A DNA stretch of 64,000 nt, taken from the NCBI RefSeq assembly GCF_000419685.1, contig NZ_ATTM01000005.1:62001-126000 (forward strand), in the 5' to 3' direction. The DNA is from Flavobacterium antarcticum DSM 19726 (GTDB lineage Bacteria; Bacteroidota; Bacteroidia; Flavobacteriales; Flavobacteriaceae). Under the pieces are notes generated by a model, which searched no databases, had not been told where the DNA came from, and saw only the letters and a program-made list of their open reading frames with translations. Shown here in pieces: positions 1 through 9,024 of the stretch (position 1 is its first letter; every line of letters starts with the position of its first letter). The translations under genes were made by a program, and so were the position numbers.

Positions 1-647
1 ATATCTGCACTAGTAATGGCACAATGATTAAAATTTTCGCAGGTTTTAAAACTCGAAATTAATTCTGCTGCATGAGTTCCGGGAGCGTTTGGGACTTTAT
101 ATAAGGAAGTAGTGCCGTCAAATTTTGAACTTCTGTTTTTGGTAAACAAGTAGAAATTGTCTTTAAAAATAAAAAATGCTTCTACGTCAAATATGCGATT
201 CGATTTTTTTGGAGGGAATGCCTTTTGCTCTGGCAAATAGAAGGAGATTTTGCCAGAAATGTTGATCTCTTTTTGCAGTAAATGTGCAGCGTCAATCTTG
301 TAAATAGCCAAATCTTTTCGATCGTTTTTATTGTTTCCAAAGTCACCAATATATAAGTTTCCTTCTTTATCGGAAGTCAAATCTTCCCAATCCACATTTT
401 CAATATCTTGAATAATGCCTTGTTGAGCAATTTTTCCTTCGCTGTCCAATCCAAATATTTCGGGTTTGTTCCCACGATCTTGTATGGTCCATATCAAATC
501 TGACTTTTCAGTGACTTCCACTGCCGAAGATTCTTTCATATTATTCGGTAATTGGAATAACGTTGTAAAATCTACGTTTGAATCAGCGTTTGTGCAAAAG
601 GACAAAACAAAGAGACTGAGTAAATAAGGAATGGCTTTTGGAAACAT
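1..647 (-). CDS. Exported lipoprotein, possible beta-propeller (partial)
   Basis: An open frame runs on the minus strand from an ATG at 647-645 off the window edge, giving about 215 residues of the N-terminal part. It opens with a hydrophobic signal ending in LSFC, which looks like a lipobox. The mature part has repeated short blade-like segments (SDLIWTIQDRGN, DLTSDKEGNLYIGDFGNN, DVEAFFIFKDNFYLFTKN) resembling secreted beta-propellers that sit on the cell surface or in the periplasm. I do not recognise a specific family and propose no substrate. It is divergent from hpt across about 257 bases. The C-terminus is missing only because the window starts here. Confidence 0.7.
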   Translation of the reverse strand, partial: MFPKAIPYLLSLFVLSFCTNADSNVDFTTLFQLPNNMKESSAVEVTEKSDLIWTIQDRGNKPEIFGLDSEGKIAQQGIIQDIENVDWEDLTSDKEGNLYIGDFGNNKNDRKDLAIYKIDAAHLLQKEINISGKISFYLPEQKAFPPKKSNRIFDVEAFFIFKDNFYLFTKNRSSKFDGTTSLYKVPNAPGTHAAELISSFKTCENFNHCAITSAD

Positions 648-870
648 TTTCTTTTTTTTATAAAAGTAGAAATAAAAGCGGAAGGCCGTTTTAATTTTAA
701 CATCGTACTTGTAATTTTGAAATAGGATATGAGTTGGTATAATTTCTCTCAAGTCTTTTTTCTGTAGAAATATAGCATGTAAAAATGTAATTTAAAATCT
801 GGATTTCCGTGCTAAAAAATCTAAATCGTAAAAAATTAAAAATACCTTAGTATGAATAGCTAATACTTTG

Positions 871-878
871 TAAATTTG
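871..878 (+). promoter_or_regulatory. hpt promoter -7 element
   Basis: TAAATTTG fits the Bacteroidota sigma-A -7 consensus TAnnTTTG and sits 26 bases before the hpt ATG. No clean TTG was found at the expected -33 position, so this is a sequence match only. Confidence 0.5.
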
Positions 879-904
879 TCGTTTATTTTAAAAGTAGACT
901 ACTT

Positions 905-1435
905 ATGATACAACTTCACGATAAACATTTCGTTCCTTTTATTTCAGCCGAAGAAATTGACTTCGCAATTAAGAATATGGCGAAACAAATGGACGATGAT
1001 TTTTTTGATGAACAGCCCATTTTTATTGGTGTTTTAAACGGTTCTTTTATGGTTTTATCTGATTTGATGAAACATTACCGCGGCATGTGCGAAGTTAGTT
1101 TTGTAAAAATGTCTTCTTACAGCGGAATGGAAACCACGAATACAGTCAACGAGTTAATTGGTTTGAACCAAGATTTAGAGGGTAAAACGGTAATTATAGT
1201 GGAAGATATTGTAGATACTGGAAACACAATTGAAGTTTTAAAAGAAATTTTAAAGTCTAAAAAAGTAAAGCATTTTAAAATCGCTACTTTGTTTTTCAAA
1301 CCTGAAGCATATAAAAAAGACATAAAACTAGATTACGTTGGGATTCGAATTCCTAACAAATTTATAGTAGGTTTTGGATTAGATTACGACGGTTTAGGTC
1401 GAAATTTACCTGAAGTTTATCAGTTAAAAGAATAA
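905..1435 (+). CDS. hpt: Hypoxanthine phosphoribosyltransferase
   Basis: A cytoplasmic purine-salvage enzyme of 176 residues that joins hypoxanthine or guanine to PRPP to make IMP or GMP. The PRPP-binding signature VEDIVDTGNT is at residues 99-108, preceded by the usual hydrophobic strand. The N-terminal IGVLNGSFMV (about 41-50) is the PPi-loop region, and FIVGFGLDYDG near the C-terminus is typical of the family. Length is normal. The ATG at 905 gives the expected N-terminus. adk follows 40 bases downstream on the same strand, so the two nucleotide-metabolism genes may be cotranscribed. Confidence 0.96.
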   Translation: MIQLHDKHFVPFISAEEIDFAIKNMAKQMDDDFFDEQPIFIGVLNGSFMVLSDLMKHYRGMCEVSFVKMSSYSGMETTNTVNELIGLNQDLEGKTVIIVEDIVDTGNTIEVLKEILKSKKVKHFKIATLFFKPEAYKKDIKLDYVGIRIPNKFIVGFGLDYDGLGRNLPEVYQLKE

Positions 1436-1475
1436 TTTTACAAGAACACAACAATACAACACACTCAACTACACA

Positions 1476-2051
1476 ATGATTAATATCGTTTTATTCGGAA
1501 AACCTGGAGCGGGAAAAGGAACACAAGCTGAATTTTTAAAAACCAAATACAATTTAACACATCTTTCAACAGGAGATATTTTTAGATTTAACATCAAGGG
1601 TGATACTGATTTAGGAAAGTTGGCTAAGACTTTTATGGATAAAGGTGAACTTGTTCCCGATGCAGTAACCATCAAAATGTTAGAAAGTGAATGCAACAAT
1701 CACCCTGATTCTAGTGGGTTTTTGTTTGATGGTTTTCCAAGAACACTTTCACAAGCGGAAGCATTAGATGCTTTTTTAGAGTCGAAAAACGAGCAAATTA
1801 CCGCAACAATAGCTTTAGAAGCAGACGATGAGGTTTTGGTAAAAAGAATATTGGAACGCGGAAAAACTTCTGGAAGACCAGACGATCAAGATGCCGAAAA
1901 AATCAGAAACCGGTACCAAGAATACAACGAAAAAACGGCACCTTTAATGGATTATTATAAAGGTCAAAATAAATTTCACAGCGTAAACGGCATTGGTTCA
2001 ATCCAAGAAATTACCGAACGCTTAAGTCTTGTGATCAATAGTCTAAAATAG
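1476..2051 (+). CDS. adk: Adenylate kinase
   Basis: Cytoplasmic enzyme interconverting ATP plus AMP with two ADP. The P-loop GKPGAGKGTQ is at residues 8-17. The NMP-binding segment follows (THLSTGDIFR), then the characteristic LFDGFPRTLSQAEAL. At 191 residues it is the short-lid form: RGKTSGRPDD leads straight into RNRYQEYNEKTAPL with no zinc-type lid insertion. It lies close behind hpt and ahead of the CNNM-like gene, all on the same strand. Confidence 0.96.
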   Translation: MINIVLFGKPGAGKGTQAEFLKTKYNLTHLSTGDIFRFNIKGDTDLGKLAKTFMDKGELVPDAVTIKMLESECNNHPDSSGFLFDGFPRTLSQAEALDAFLESKNEQITATIALEADDEVLVKRILERGKTSGRPDDQDAEKIRNRYQEYNEKTAPLMDYYKGQNKFHSVNGIGSIQEITERLSLVINSLK

Positions 2052-2103
2052 TTTAGTTAGATTTTGGCAACGACGCCAAGAATCTAAAGTCTTAAATATA
2101 ATA

Positions 2104-3381
2104 ATGGAAATACTCATTGTTCTCTTTTTAATTATTCTGAATGGTGTTTTTTCTATGTCAGAAATTTCACTTATTTCTGCGCGAAAAAACCGATTGGAAA
2201 CGGCTGCAAAAAAAGGCAACAAAAGCGCGAAAATAGCTTTGGAATTGGCCAATTCGCCAAATAAATTTTTATCAACAGTACAAATTGGAATTACCTTAAT
2301 TGGAATTTTAACAGGTATTTTTAGTGGAGATAAAATTACTTCTGATGTAAAAGTATTCATTCAAGGTTTTGAAGTTTTAAGGCCGTATGCTGATTCTCTT
2401 GCGGTAGGTTTAGTTGTGGTTGTTCTGACTTTTTTCTCTTTAGTTTTGGGGGAATTGCTTCCAAAGCGAATTGGATTAAATCATCCTGAAAAAATAGCGA
2501 AAGCAGTTGCTGTTCCTATGAAAGTGGTTTCCATTATTACGGCACCGTTTATTTGGTTATTGACCATTTCAACCGAATTTCTATTGAAAGTTTTAATGAT
2601 TAAACCTTCTTCTGACGGTAAAGTGACTGAAGAAGAGATTAAGGCCATTATCAAAGAAGGTACAGAAGGTGGAGAAGTTCAGGAGATTGAACAAGATATT
2701 GTGGAACGTGTTTTTCATATTGGCGACCGAAAGGTCAACTCCTTGATGACGCACAGAAAATCTGTAGTTTTCTTGCCAATTGATGCCAATAAGACGCAAG
2801 TGACCGAATTGATGTTGAAAGAATTACATTCGGTTTATCCGGTTTATGGAGAAAATTACGACGACATTGTAGGTTGTGTGAATTTGAAAAATATTTTCGC
2901 GAATATTAATAAAAATTCATTCAATCTTCCTGATATCGTTACTGACGCACCATTTATGATGGAACAAACGACCGCTTATAAAGCATTGGAAACGTTCAAA
3001 CAAAGTGGAATTCATTATGCGTTTGTTTCTGATGAATACGGTGTATTTCAGGGAATTATTACCTTAAATGATATTTTAGAAGCATTAGTGGGTAACGCTT
3101 CTGATTTTTATAAAGAAGATTTTCAATTGGTGGAACGCGAAGACGGAACTTGGTTGGTAGACGGACATTATTCGTTACACGATTTCTTAACCTATTTTGA
3201 GTTTGACGAATTGATTAATGACTATGATGTTACGACCGTTAGTGGTTTAATAATGACCGAACTTTCGCGTATTCCAAAGCAAGGAGAGAAACTAAAGTGG
3301 AACGGTTTAGAGTTGGAAGTGATTGATATGGACGGTGTGAAGATTGATAAAGTGTTAATTAAGGCACTAAAAGAAAAATAG
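2104..3381 (+). CDS. CNNM/CorC-type transmembrane protein with CBS domains
   Basis: A 425-residue inner-membrane protein of the HlyC/CorC (DUF21-CBS-CorC_HlyC) family, often annotated as a hemolysin but related to CNNM magnesium transporters. About residues 1-190 form the DUF21 membrane domain with roughly four hydrophobic segments, including LVVVVLTFFSLVLGELLPKR. A tandem CBS pair follows (VNSLMTHRKSVVFLP and later YAFVSDEYGVFQGIITL). The C-terminal CorC_HlyC domain contains EDGTWLVDGHYSLHDF. Order and length are those of the full family. The start at 2104 gives a good membrane-entry N-terminus. Substrate is unproven from sequence; divalent cation export is the likely role. Confidence 0.88.
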   Translation: MEILIVLFLIILNGVFSMSEISLISARKNRLETAAKKGNKSAKIALELANSPNKFLSTVQIGITLIGILTGIFSGDKITSDVKVFIQGFEVLRPYADSLAVGLVVVVLTFFSLVLGELLPKRIGLNHPEKIAKAVAVPMKVVSIITAPFIWLLTISTEFLLKVLMIKPSSDGKVTEEEIKAIIKEGTEGGEVQEIEQDIVERVFHIGDRKVNSLMTHRKSVVFLPIDANKTQVTELMLKELHSVYPVYGENYDDIVGCVNLKNIFANINKNSFNLPDIVTDAPFMMEQTTAYKALETFKQSGIHYAFVSDEYGVFQGIITLNDILEALVGNASDFYKEDFQLVEREDGTWLVDGHYSLHDFLTYFEFDELINDYDVTTVSGLIMTELSRIPKQGEKLKWNGLELEVIDMDGVKIDKVLIKALKEK

Positions 3382-3405
3382 TAGTTCGTTTTCCGTTATC
3401 AGTTT

Positions 3406-3438
3406 TAACTGACAACTGAAAACCGACAACTGAAAACA
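3406..3438 (+). repeat. Short tandem repeat upstream of obgE
   Basis: Two adjacent copies of a unit of about 14 bases, ACAACTGAAAAC with small differences at its junctions, fill the gap just before the obgE ribosome-binding region. It resembles the simple intergenic repeats common in flavobacterial genomes. No function is evident. Confidence 0.6.
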
Positions 3439-3444
3439 AAAGAA

Positions 3445-4452
3445 ATGACAGAAGGAAATTTTGTAGATTACGTAAAAATATATGTTTCTTCCGGAAAAGG
3501 AGGAAAGGGTTCAACGCATTTGCACCGTGAAAAATTTATCGAAAAAGGTGGACCTGATGGTGGAGATGGTGGGCGAGGTGGTCACGTTTACTTGGTTGGA
3601 AATAAAAGTTTGTGGACTTTATTTCACTTGAAATTCGCGCGACACATTAAAGCTGGTCACGGTGGAGATGGAGGAGGAGACCGAAGTACGGGAGCTAATG
3701 GAGACGATAAATTTATCGAAGTTCCTTTAGGTACTGTTGTTCGCGACAAGGAAACGAATGAAATCATGTTTGAAATTACAGAACATGATGAGAAAAGAAT
3801 CATCGCTCAAGGTGGAAAAGGTGGTTTAGGAAACTGGCACTTTAGAAGCTCTACAAATCAAACGCCTCGTTATGCTCAACCGGGTTTACCTTCAGAAGAA
3901 AGTGATATCGTTTTAGAACTTAAAGTTTTAGCGGATGTGGGATTAGTTGGTTTTCCAAATGCAGGAAAATCTACTTTGCTTTCTGTGTTGACTTCTGCTA
4001 AGCCAAAAATTGCTGATTATCCGTTTACAACATTAAAACCAAACTTGGGAATTGTAGCGTACAGAGATTATCAATCTTTTGTGATTGCTGATATTCCTGG
4101 AATTATTGAAGGTGCTGCAGAAGGAAAAGGGTTGGGGCATTATTTCTTGCGTCACATTGAAAGAAATTCAACATTGTTGTTTTTAGTTCCTGTCGATACC
4201 GAAGATATCAAAGGAGAATACGACATTCTTGTGAATGAATTGACGAAGTACAATCCTGAAATGTTAGACAAAGAGCGAATGTTAGTTATTTCAAAATGCG
4301 ACATGCTTGACGACGAATTAAAAGCGGAATTGAAAACACAATTAGACAAAGAATTGACTATTCCTTACATGTTTATCTCATCCGTTGCGCAACAAGGACT
4401 TGTGGAGTTGAAAGATAAGTTATGGGAAATGTTGAATAAAGAACAAGAATAA
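3445..4452 (+). CDS. obgE: GTPase Obg
   Basis: A 335-residue essential ribosome-associated GTPase involved in 50S assembly and the stringent response. The glycine-rich Obg fold occupies about residues 1-160 ([26 protein letters not shown]). The G domain begins with the P-loop GFPNAGKST at residues 169-177, then [10 protein letters not shown] (switch I) and [16 protein letters not shown] (G3 and switch II). The NKxD position reads SKCD, a conservative variant. There is no long C-terminal extension. The start at 3445 yields [11 protein letters not shown], the expected first strand of the Obg fold. A hairpin terminator follows. Confidence 0.97.
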   Translation: MTEGNFVDYVKIYVSSGKGGKGSTHLHREKFIEKGGPDGGDGGRGGHVYLVGNKSLWTLFHLKFARHIKAGHGGDGGGDRSTGANGDDKFIEVPLGTVVRDKETNEIMFEITEHDEKRIIAQGGKGGLGNWHFRSSTNQTPRYAQPGLPSEESDIVLELKVLADVGLVGFPNAGKSTLLSVLTSAKPKIADYPFTTLKPNLGIVAYRDYQSFVIADIPGIIEGAAEGKGLGHYFLRHIERNSTLLFLVPVDTEDIKGEYDILVNELTKYNPEMLDKERMLVISKCDMLDDELKAELKTQLDKELTIPYMFISSVAQQGLVELKDKLWEMLNKEQE

Positions 4453-4470
4453 TATTCAAAAAATTTTAAG

Positions 4471-4498
4471 AAAGTCGGCGTTATCGCTGACTTTTTTT
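4471..4498 (+). terminator. Rho-independent terminator after obgE
   Basis: A 10-base-pair stem (arms 4471-4480 and 4485-4494, one G-T pair) with a TTAT loop is followed by a T run. It lies 18 bases after the obgE stop. Confidence 0.8.
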
Positions 4499-4519
4499 GT
4501 GAAATAGCATTATTTTTTT

Positions 4520-5374
4520 ATGAGAGTTCAGATTAAAAACAACATTTTAGAAGCGACTTTCGATACTTTAGGTGCGGAACTTATTTCGCTGAAGTCTAAT
4601 GAAAAGGAATACATTTGGGAAGGTAATCCTGAATTTTGGGATAAGCATTCTCCTATTTTGTTTCCCACAATTGGCTCCTTAAAAGACGATGTTTATTTCT
4701 TTGGAGGAAAAGAATATACCTTGCCAAGACATGGCTTTGCACGAGAAAAGCAATTTCAAATTGTTGAACAAACGGAACATACAATTCTGTTTTCTTTACA
4801 AGAAGATGCGGAAACACTTAAAGTATATCCGTTTTGTTTTGAATTGCAAATTGAATATCGTTTAGTAGAAAACCAATTAACAGTTGCTTACAAAGTGAAA
4901 AATAATTCAAGCGGCAACCTGTTTTTCTCAATTGGTGGACATCCTGGTTTTGCGCTAGCTGAAAATTTTGATCACTATTCATTGGTTTTTGAAACAGACG
5001 AAGCATTGCAATTTTCGTTTCTAGAAGATCATCTTTTATCCGCTGAAATACAAAATCTTGAAGTTGAAAGCAACCATTTGCCACTCCATTATCAACTCTT
5101 TGAAAAAGATGCGTTGGTATTCAAAAACCATAAAATACAAGCAATTACAATTCAAGAAAATGCGAAAGATTTTTTAAAAATAAATTTCAAAAACTTTCCT
5201 GATTTGGGAATTTGGACAAAAGTGAATGCTCCATTTATTTGCATCGAACCTTGGTTTGGTCATGCGGATGAAGTGGTAAGTTCACAGAAATTAGAAGAAA
5301 AGTCAGGCATTCAATCGTTGGAAAAAAACGGTCAATTTTCGGCAACGTACAGCATTGAAATTGCAGTACAATAA
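4520..5374 (+). CDS. Aldose 1-epimerase family protein
   Basis: A 284-residue cytoplasmic protein of the aldose 1-epimerase (galactose mutarotase-like) superfamily, which interconverts anomers of free sugars or sugar phosphates. Family landmarks are YIWEGNPEFWDKHSPILFPTIG near residues 31-52, PRHGFAREKQF with a likely catalytic His, and FSIGGHPGFALAEN with the second His region. The acidic catalytic residue is probably in IWTKVNAPFICIEPWFGHAD. It resembles the LacX-like branch rather than classical GalM. Substrate cannot be read from the sequence. It sits alone between obgE and a small lipoprotein. Confidence 0.85.
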   Translation: MRVQIKNNILEATFDTLGAELISLKSNEKEYIWEGNPEFWDKHSPILFPTIGSLKDDVYFFGGKEYTLPRHGFAREKQFQIVEQTEHTILFSLQEDAETLKVYPFCFELQIEYRLVENQLTVAYKVKNNSSGNLFFSIGGHPGFALAENFDHYSLVFETDEALQFSFLEDHLLSAEIQNLEVESNHLPLHYQLFEKDALVFKNHKIQAITIQENAKDFLKINFKNFPDLGIWTKVNAPFICIEPWFGHADEVVSSQKLEEKSGIQSLEKNGQFSATYSIEIAVQ

Positions 5375-5446
5375 AATTTAAGATAATTATTCAATTAAAA
5401 AAGCAACCCTTTCAAAGTAGTTGCATCTACCATTAAACTAATCATT

Positions 5447-5848
5447 ATGTTCAAGAAAATCTCTCTAATCGCATTTACAGCGGTTTTATTTGCAAGTTGC
5501 GATATCGGAAGTACAGGATCAAGCAGTTGTCCAGCAGTTGTTGGCGTTCCCGCACTAGCAGTCACTGGCCCAACAGAAGCAGTTGTTGATGTGCCAATTT
5601 TACTAGAAGTTTCCTACAAAACCAAAAAAAATTGTGGTAATTTTTATTCTTTCTATAAAAATGAAGATTTGCAGCCTATGGTTGATATCGTTACCGTAAA
5701 TACAACTTACGACGCTTGTAGTTGTGATGAAGTAGAAAGCACGCAAAAATCAAATTATACGTTTAAGAAAAGTATACCGGGAACCTATTTGGTCAAATTT
5801 AAAAAGACAAACGAAACTTTTGTCGAGCATACGGTAACAGTAGAATAA
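5447..5848 (+). CDS. Small lipoprotein of unknown function
   Basis: A 133-residue exported protein with a signal peptide ending in the lipobox LFASC at about residues 15-19, so Cys19 would be lipidated. The mature part has paired cysteines (SSSCPAV, KKNCGNF, YDACSCDEV) that could form disulfides, and an all-beta pattern like a single immunoglobulin-type domain. I recognise no family. A strong hairpin terminator follows, so it is probably the last gene of its transcript. Confidence 0.75.
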   Translation: MFKKISLIAFTAVLFASCDIGSTGSSSCPAVVGVPALAVTGPTEAVVDVPILLEVSYKTKKNCGNFYSFYKNEDLQPMVDIVTVNTTYDACSCDEVESTQKSNYTFKKSIPGTYLVKFKKTNETFVEHTVTVE

Positions 5849-5866
5849 CGAACTCATCCTACACTT

Positions 5867-5899
5867 AAAAGTCTTGAATTTTTTTCAAGACTTTTTTTT
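5867..5899 (+). terminator. Terminator after the small lipoprotein gene
   Basis: Arms AAAAGTCTTGAA (5867-5878) and TTCAAGACTTTT (5884-5895) form a perfect 12-base-pair stem followed by more T. Confidence 0.85.
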
Positions 5900-5952
5900 G
5901 TGCGTATTTTTCTTCCCTTTATTTAATTATATTTGATTAAATAAATGTGCCA

Positions 5953-7113
5953 ATGAATGCTTTTCAACTGCAGTTTGAACAGATTGTCGATTACTTAAAA
6001 TACGATGATTTTGCGATTTTAACCAAACGAATTATTGACTTAACACTCGATACTGAATCGGTAGCGTTTTATCAAAAAACCAATGATTTGCTAGATTGGT
6101 TAGATTCAAATTCCGAAAACATTCCGGAGAAAAAGATAAAATTTCAGTCACTTTTAGACGAACTCTTTGCATTCTTGAGTCAAAAGGAAATTCCAGAATC
6201 TAAACTTTTAGTTAGTGTCACAGCTTTAGAAAAAATATATCCTTCAGGGCGATTTTCTCTTGGTCCTGTTAATTTGAATCTACATCACGGAGAAATTTTA
6301 GGTTTAGTGGGCGAAAACGGAAATGGAAAAACCACGTTATTGCGTTTGCTTTGTGGGGAATTATTTTCTACATCAGGCGAACTGAACTATCATTTTCAGT
6401 ACGACGATTTATATGATTTAAGAACACAGCTCGTTTATATTCCGCAACGAACAGAAACATGGTACGGCTCCGTATTTACAAATTTAGAATTTGCAGCTGC
6501 AAGTTATGGCTATAAGCCTAATGAAAATGTCCTAGTTGTTAACTTGATTATGGCACGTTTGGGCTTGAGAAAGTTTCGGGATTATGGTTGGAAAGATTTA
6601 TCGTCTGGATTCAAAATGCGTTTGGAACTAGCACACATGCTTTTACGTAAACCTAAAATACTGTTGATAGATGAACCGTTGGCTAATTTAGATATTTTGG
6701 CTCAGCAAACGATTTTAGAGGATTTTAAAGCGATTTCAAAGTCGCCATTTCGACCAATTGGGATTGTGTTGAGTTCACAACAATTATATGAAGTGGAGAA
6801 AACTTCGGACCAGGTTATCTTTTTGAAAAACGGTTCACAGAAAAACTTGTACGAAAATAGAGTAAACGAAAACGACGCAATTGAAGTTCAAAATTTCATT
6901 TATGAGTTTGAAACGGAATGGACAAAAAATCAGCTAATTCCAATATTCGAAAGGGAATTAATTGACTTGCAGATCAATGGAGGGGTTTATATTGCGACTT
7001 GTACAGCAGCACTTTCGCCCTCGCAATTTTTGCAAATGTTGACGGAGCACAATGTTCCGATTCAATATTACAGGAATATTTCCAACTCAACGCGTCGTTT
7101 CTTCATCTCCTAA
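5953..7113 (+). CDS. ABC transporter ATP-binding protein with extra N-terminal domain
   Basis: ATPase subunit of an uncharacterised ABC system. I take the ATG at 5953 as start; a GTG lies two codons upstream. Residues 1 to about 90 form a helical, acidic domain not found in ordinary ATPase subunits. The nucleotide-binding domain has Walker A (GENGNGKTTLL), a signature reading LSSGF, and Walker B (ILLIDEPLANLD). The H-loop, normally SSHQL, reads SSQQLYEVE, so the His is replaced by Gln. A C-terminal tail of about 80 residues resembles regulatory tails of exporter ATPases. The large membrane gene 10 bases downstream is the obvious partner. Substrate unknown. Confidence 0.85.
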   Translation: MNAFQLQFEQIVDYLKYDDFAILTKRIIDLTLDTESVAFYQKTNDLLDWLDSNSENIPEKKIKFQSLLDELFAFLSQKEIPESKLLVSVTALEKIYPSGRFSLGPVNLNLHHGEILGLVGENGNGKTTLLRLLCGELFSTSGELNYHFQYDDLYDLRTQLVYIPQRTETWYGSVFTNLEFAAASYGYKPNENVLVVNLIMARLGLRKFRDYGWKDLSSGFKMRLELAHMLLRKPKILLIDEPLANLDILAQQTILEDFKAISKSPFRPIGIVLSSQQLYEVEKTSDQVIFLKNGSQKNLYENRVNENDAIEVQNFIYEFETEWTKNQLIPIFERELIDLQINGGVYIATCTAALSPSQFLQMLTEHNVPIQYYRNISNSTRRFFIS

Positions 7114-7123
7114 ATTCGTCATC

Positions 7124-8656
7124 ATGTTTAAAAACTTCAATCATAAATTTGTTTACAATTATCCCTTGATTTGGAATACTAAAATAATTCCGTTTTTGCT
7201 GATTTCATTACTGATTCACCTTCTGTTTTTTGCAGTTGGTTATCAAAATGCAATTGTACATTCGGTGCAAATTCATAATTATTACAATCAGGACAGTAAT
7301 GCAATTACGATCAATTTATTTGCCATTCTGATATCGGTTTTGGTTTCGATCATTTGGTGTGTTTTGTATTTTAGAAACAATGCGTTTAAGGCTTTTTATC
7401 CTAAAACCAATAATGCGTTATTTAAGGAATGGATGCTCATTTTAATCTTTTGCTTGTCCACTTTTAGTTATGCACTTTCGGCAGTTCTAGGAGCAAATGT
7501 GCAGATGCGAAGTAATATGTCCCATAAAGTTGTGTTAGAACGTTGCGAGACGATCAGTAAAGCGTCGATGTTTCTGCAGGGAAGTTTTAAGGAAAGTAAC
7601 TGGGAAGATAAAACGGTTAATGGTAAAATTATTCAAGTTCAGCGTGATTCATTTCCGTTTGAAGGCAAAAGATATGCTTTAAATTCTTTGATGAATAAAA
7701 ACATGGAAATGTTTCCTTCGTTTAATTCTGAAAGTGATTCTTTACGTCGCCTTCAAGTGCAACGTTGGATGAAACGAGATGATAAAGCGCAAATTTTAAA
7801 AATTTTCCAAGATTATTTTGCTGTTGCAAATGAACATAAGTTGAAGTCGAATATATCAGCTGAACAATGGATGGATTTGGTATATAATTATCCAGAATTT
7901 ACAACTTATAAAGTAATTGGAACTTCTGAAAGAGATCTTTTATACGAATATGGATTTAAAGAAAATGAAGTAGTAATGGAAAGTGATGATGTGATTTCTA
8001 GTCGCGACACCACTACTACAACAATTAAAACAGAAAATGAACAACAATACGTCTACTCAAAATATTACGTAAGTCATAAACCGTTATATCGATTTTACGC
8101 TAAAGTCGCGGAAGCCTGGGGAAATTCGTTAGTAGATTTAGATTACATTATGGTCGTTCTGTATCTCGGTTTCGGTGGTTCATTATTGGTTTTCAGTTTC
8201 AGAGTTACCTCTGCTCGAAAATGGACTATCTCCTTGATTGCAATGGGTGTTGTTCAAATTATTTTCGGAATTGGAACCGCACTTTTCAGTTATAGCTTGA
8301 CTTTTCCCATGCTCTATTTGCTCTATTTCTTACTTGTATTTGTCTATTTTATTGTGGTTTATTATCAGAAAAAGGGCAAGAAGCTTTCGGGAATTGCTTT
8401 AAATCAAATGTTGTGGTTGTTACCTGGATTTTTGCCAATGATCTACGTCATCGTGATGGATTTTGTAAAAAAATATTCGGGATACAACAACCGATATAAT
8501 TTTGAGACAGGTGTGGTTGTCGAGGAATTTCCAAAAATTGATTGGATTGAAACTAACGTCGTTTTATTAGCTCAATTAAATTTACTGTTACTCGTTTTTG
8601 TATTGTTTCTGCTTTCACGAGTGATTAAAAAATGGCGTGGAATTCCTGAGGAATAA
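7124..8656 (+). CDS. Large multi-pass membrane protein, probable ABC permease partner
   Basis: A protein of about 510 residues with no family I can name. I chose the ATG at 7124, just after the ATPase stop, over an overlapping upstream start at 7052. Hydrophobic segments occur near the N-terminus (IIPFLLISLLIHLLFFAVGY and two more by residue 130). A soluble region of about 190 residues follows, rich in charged residues. Then come at least five further membrane spans (MVVLYLGFGGSLLVFSF through VVLLAQLNLLLLVFVLFLLS). This two-bundle layout with a large extracytoplasmic insert fits an ABC-2-like permease. The role is inferred mainly from adjacency. Confidence 0.75.
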   Translation: MFKNFNHKFVYNYPLIWNTKIIPFLLISLLIHLLFFAVGYQNAIVHSVQIHNYYNQDSNAITINLFAILISVLVSIIWCVLYFRNNAFKAFYPKTNNALFKEWMLILIFCLSTFSYALSAVLGANVQMRSNMSHKVVLERCETISKASMFLQGSFKESNWEDKTVNGKIIQVQRDSFPFEGKRYALNSLMNKNMEMFPSFNSESDSLRRLQVQRWMKRDDKAQILKIFQDYFAVANEHKLKSNISAEQWMDLVYNYPEFTTYKVIGTSERDLLYEYGFKENEVVMESDDVISSRDTTTTTIKTENEQQYVYSKYYVSHKPLYRFYAKVAEAWGNSLVDLDYIMVVLYLGFGGSLLVFSFRVTSARKWTISLIAMGVVQIIFGIGTALFSYSLTFPMLYLLYFLLVFVYFIVVYYQKKGKKLSGIALNQMLWLLPGFLPMIYVIVMDFVKKYSGYNNRYNFETGVVVEEFPKIDWIETNVVLLAQLNLLLLVFVLFLLSRVIKKWRGIPEE

Positions 8657-8661
8657 GTAAT

Positions 8662-8898
8662 TTATATTTTTCCAATGATTTTAGGAAGTGTTCTCAAGTA
8701 TAATTCTTCGACTTTTTCGCGGGCCCAAGGTGTTTTTCGCAGAAAAGTCAAGCTGGATTTTAAACTTGGATTGTCCGTAAAACATTTGATTTTGATCAAT
8801 TCGCCCAAGGTGTCAAATCCGTAAAACTGAATTAAGTCTTCAAGCATTTTCTGTAAAGTAATGCCGTGAAGTGGATTTTTTGGATTCGGATTATTCAT
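8662..8898 (-). CDS. VF530 family (DUF2132) DNA-binding protein
   Basis: A 78-residue protein matching the VF530/DUF2132 family, small proteins with a helical fold said to bind DNA. Typical features are the N-terminal NPLHGITLQKMLEDLIQFYG, the middle CFTDNPSLKSSLTFLRKTPWAREKVE, and a short C-terminal helix. Length matches the family. It converges with the ABC membrane gene, leaving only 5 bases between stop codons. Confidence 0.88.
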   Translation of the reverse strand: MNNPNPKNPLHGITLQKMLEDLIQFYGFDTLGELIKIKCFTDNPSLKSSLTFLRKTPWAREKVEELYLRTLPKIIGKI

Positions 8899-8986
8899 GT
8901 TTTATAATTTGGAAGTTTTGATTTAGCAAAAGTGCGTATTTTTTGCAACTATTAAAATAAAAACGGTGACCAATATTCAAAATCTA

Positions 8987-9017
8987 TTGACGATTTAAAG
9001 GAATGTCACTACATTTG
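8987..9017 (+). promoter_or_regulatory. smpB promoter, TTG-N20-TACATTTG
   Basis: A TTG at 8987-8989 and TACATTTG at 9010-9017 match the Bacteroidota -33/-7 pattern with 20 bases between. The ATG of smpB begins only 7 bases after the -7 element, so the transcript should carry almost no leader. Confidence 0.65.
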
Positions 9018-9024
9018 CAATCCT

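Noticed and set aside
7052..7123. Earlier start for the membrane gene, overlapping the ATPase gene by 62 bases
   Set aside because: The extra N-terminus is non-hydrophobic and encoded over the ATPase C-terminus. The ATG at 7124 is better placed.
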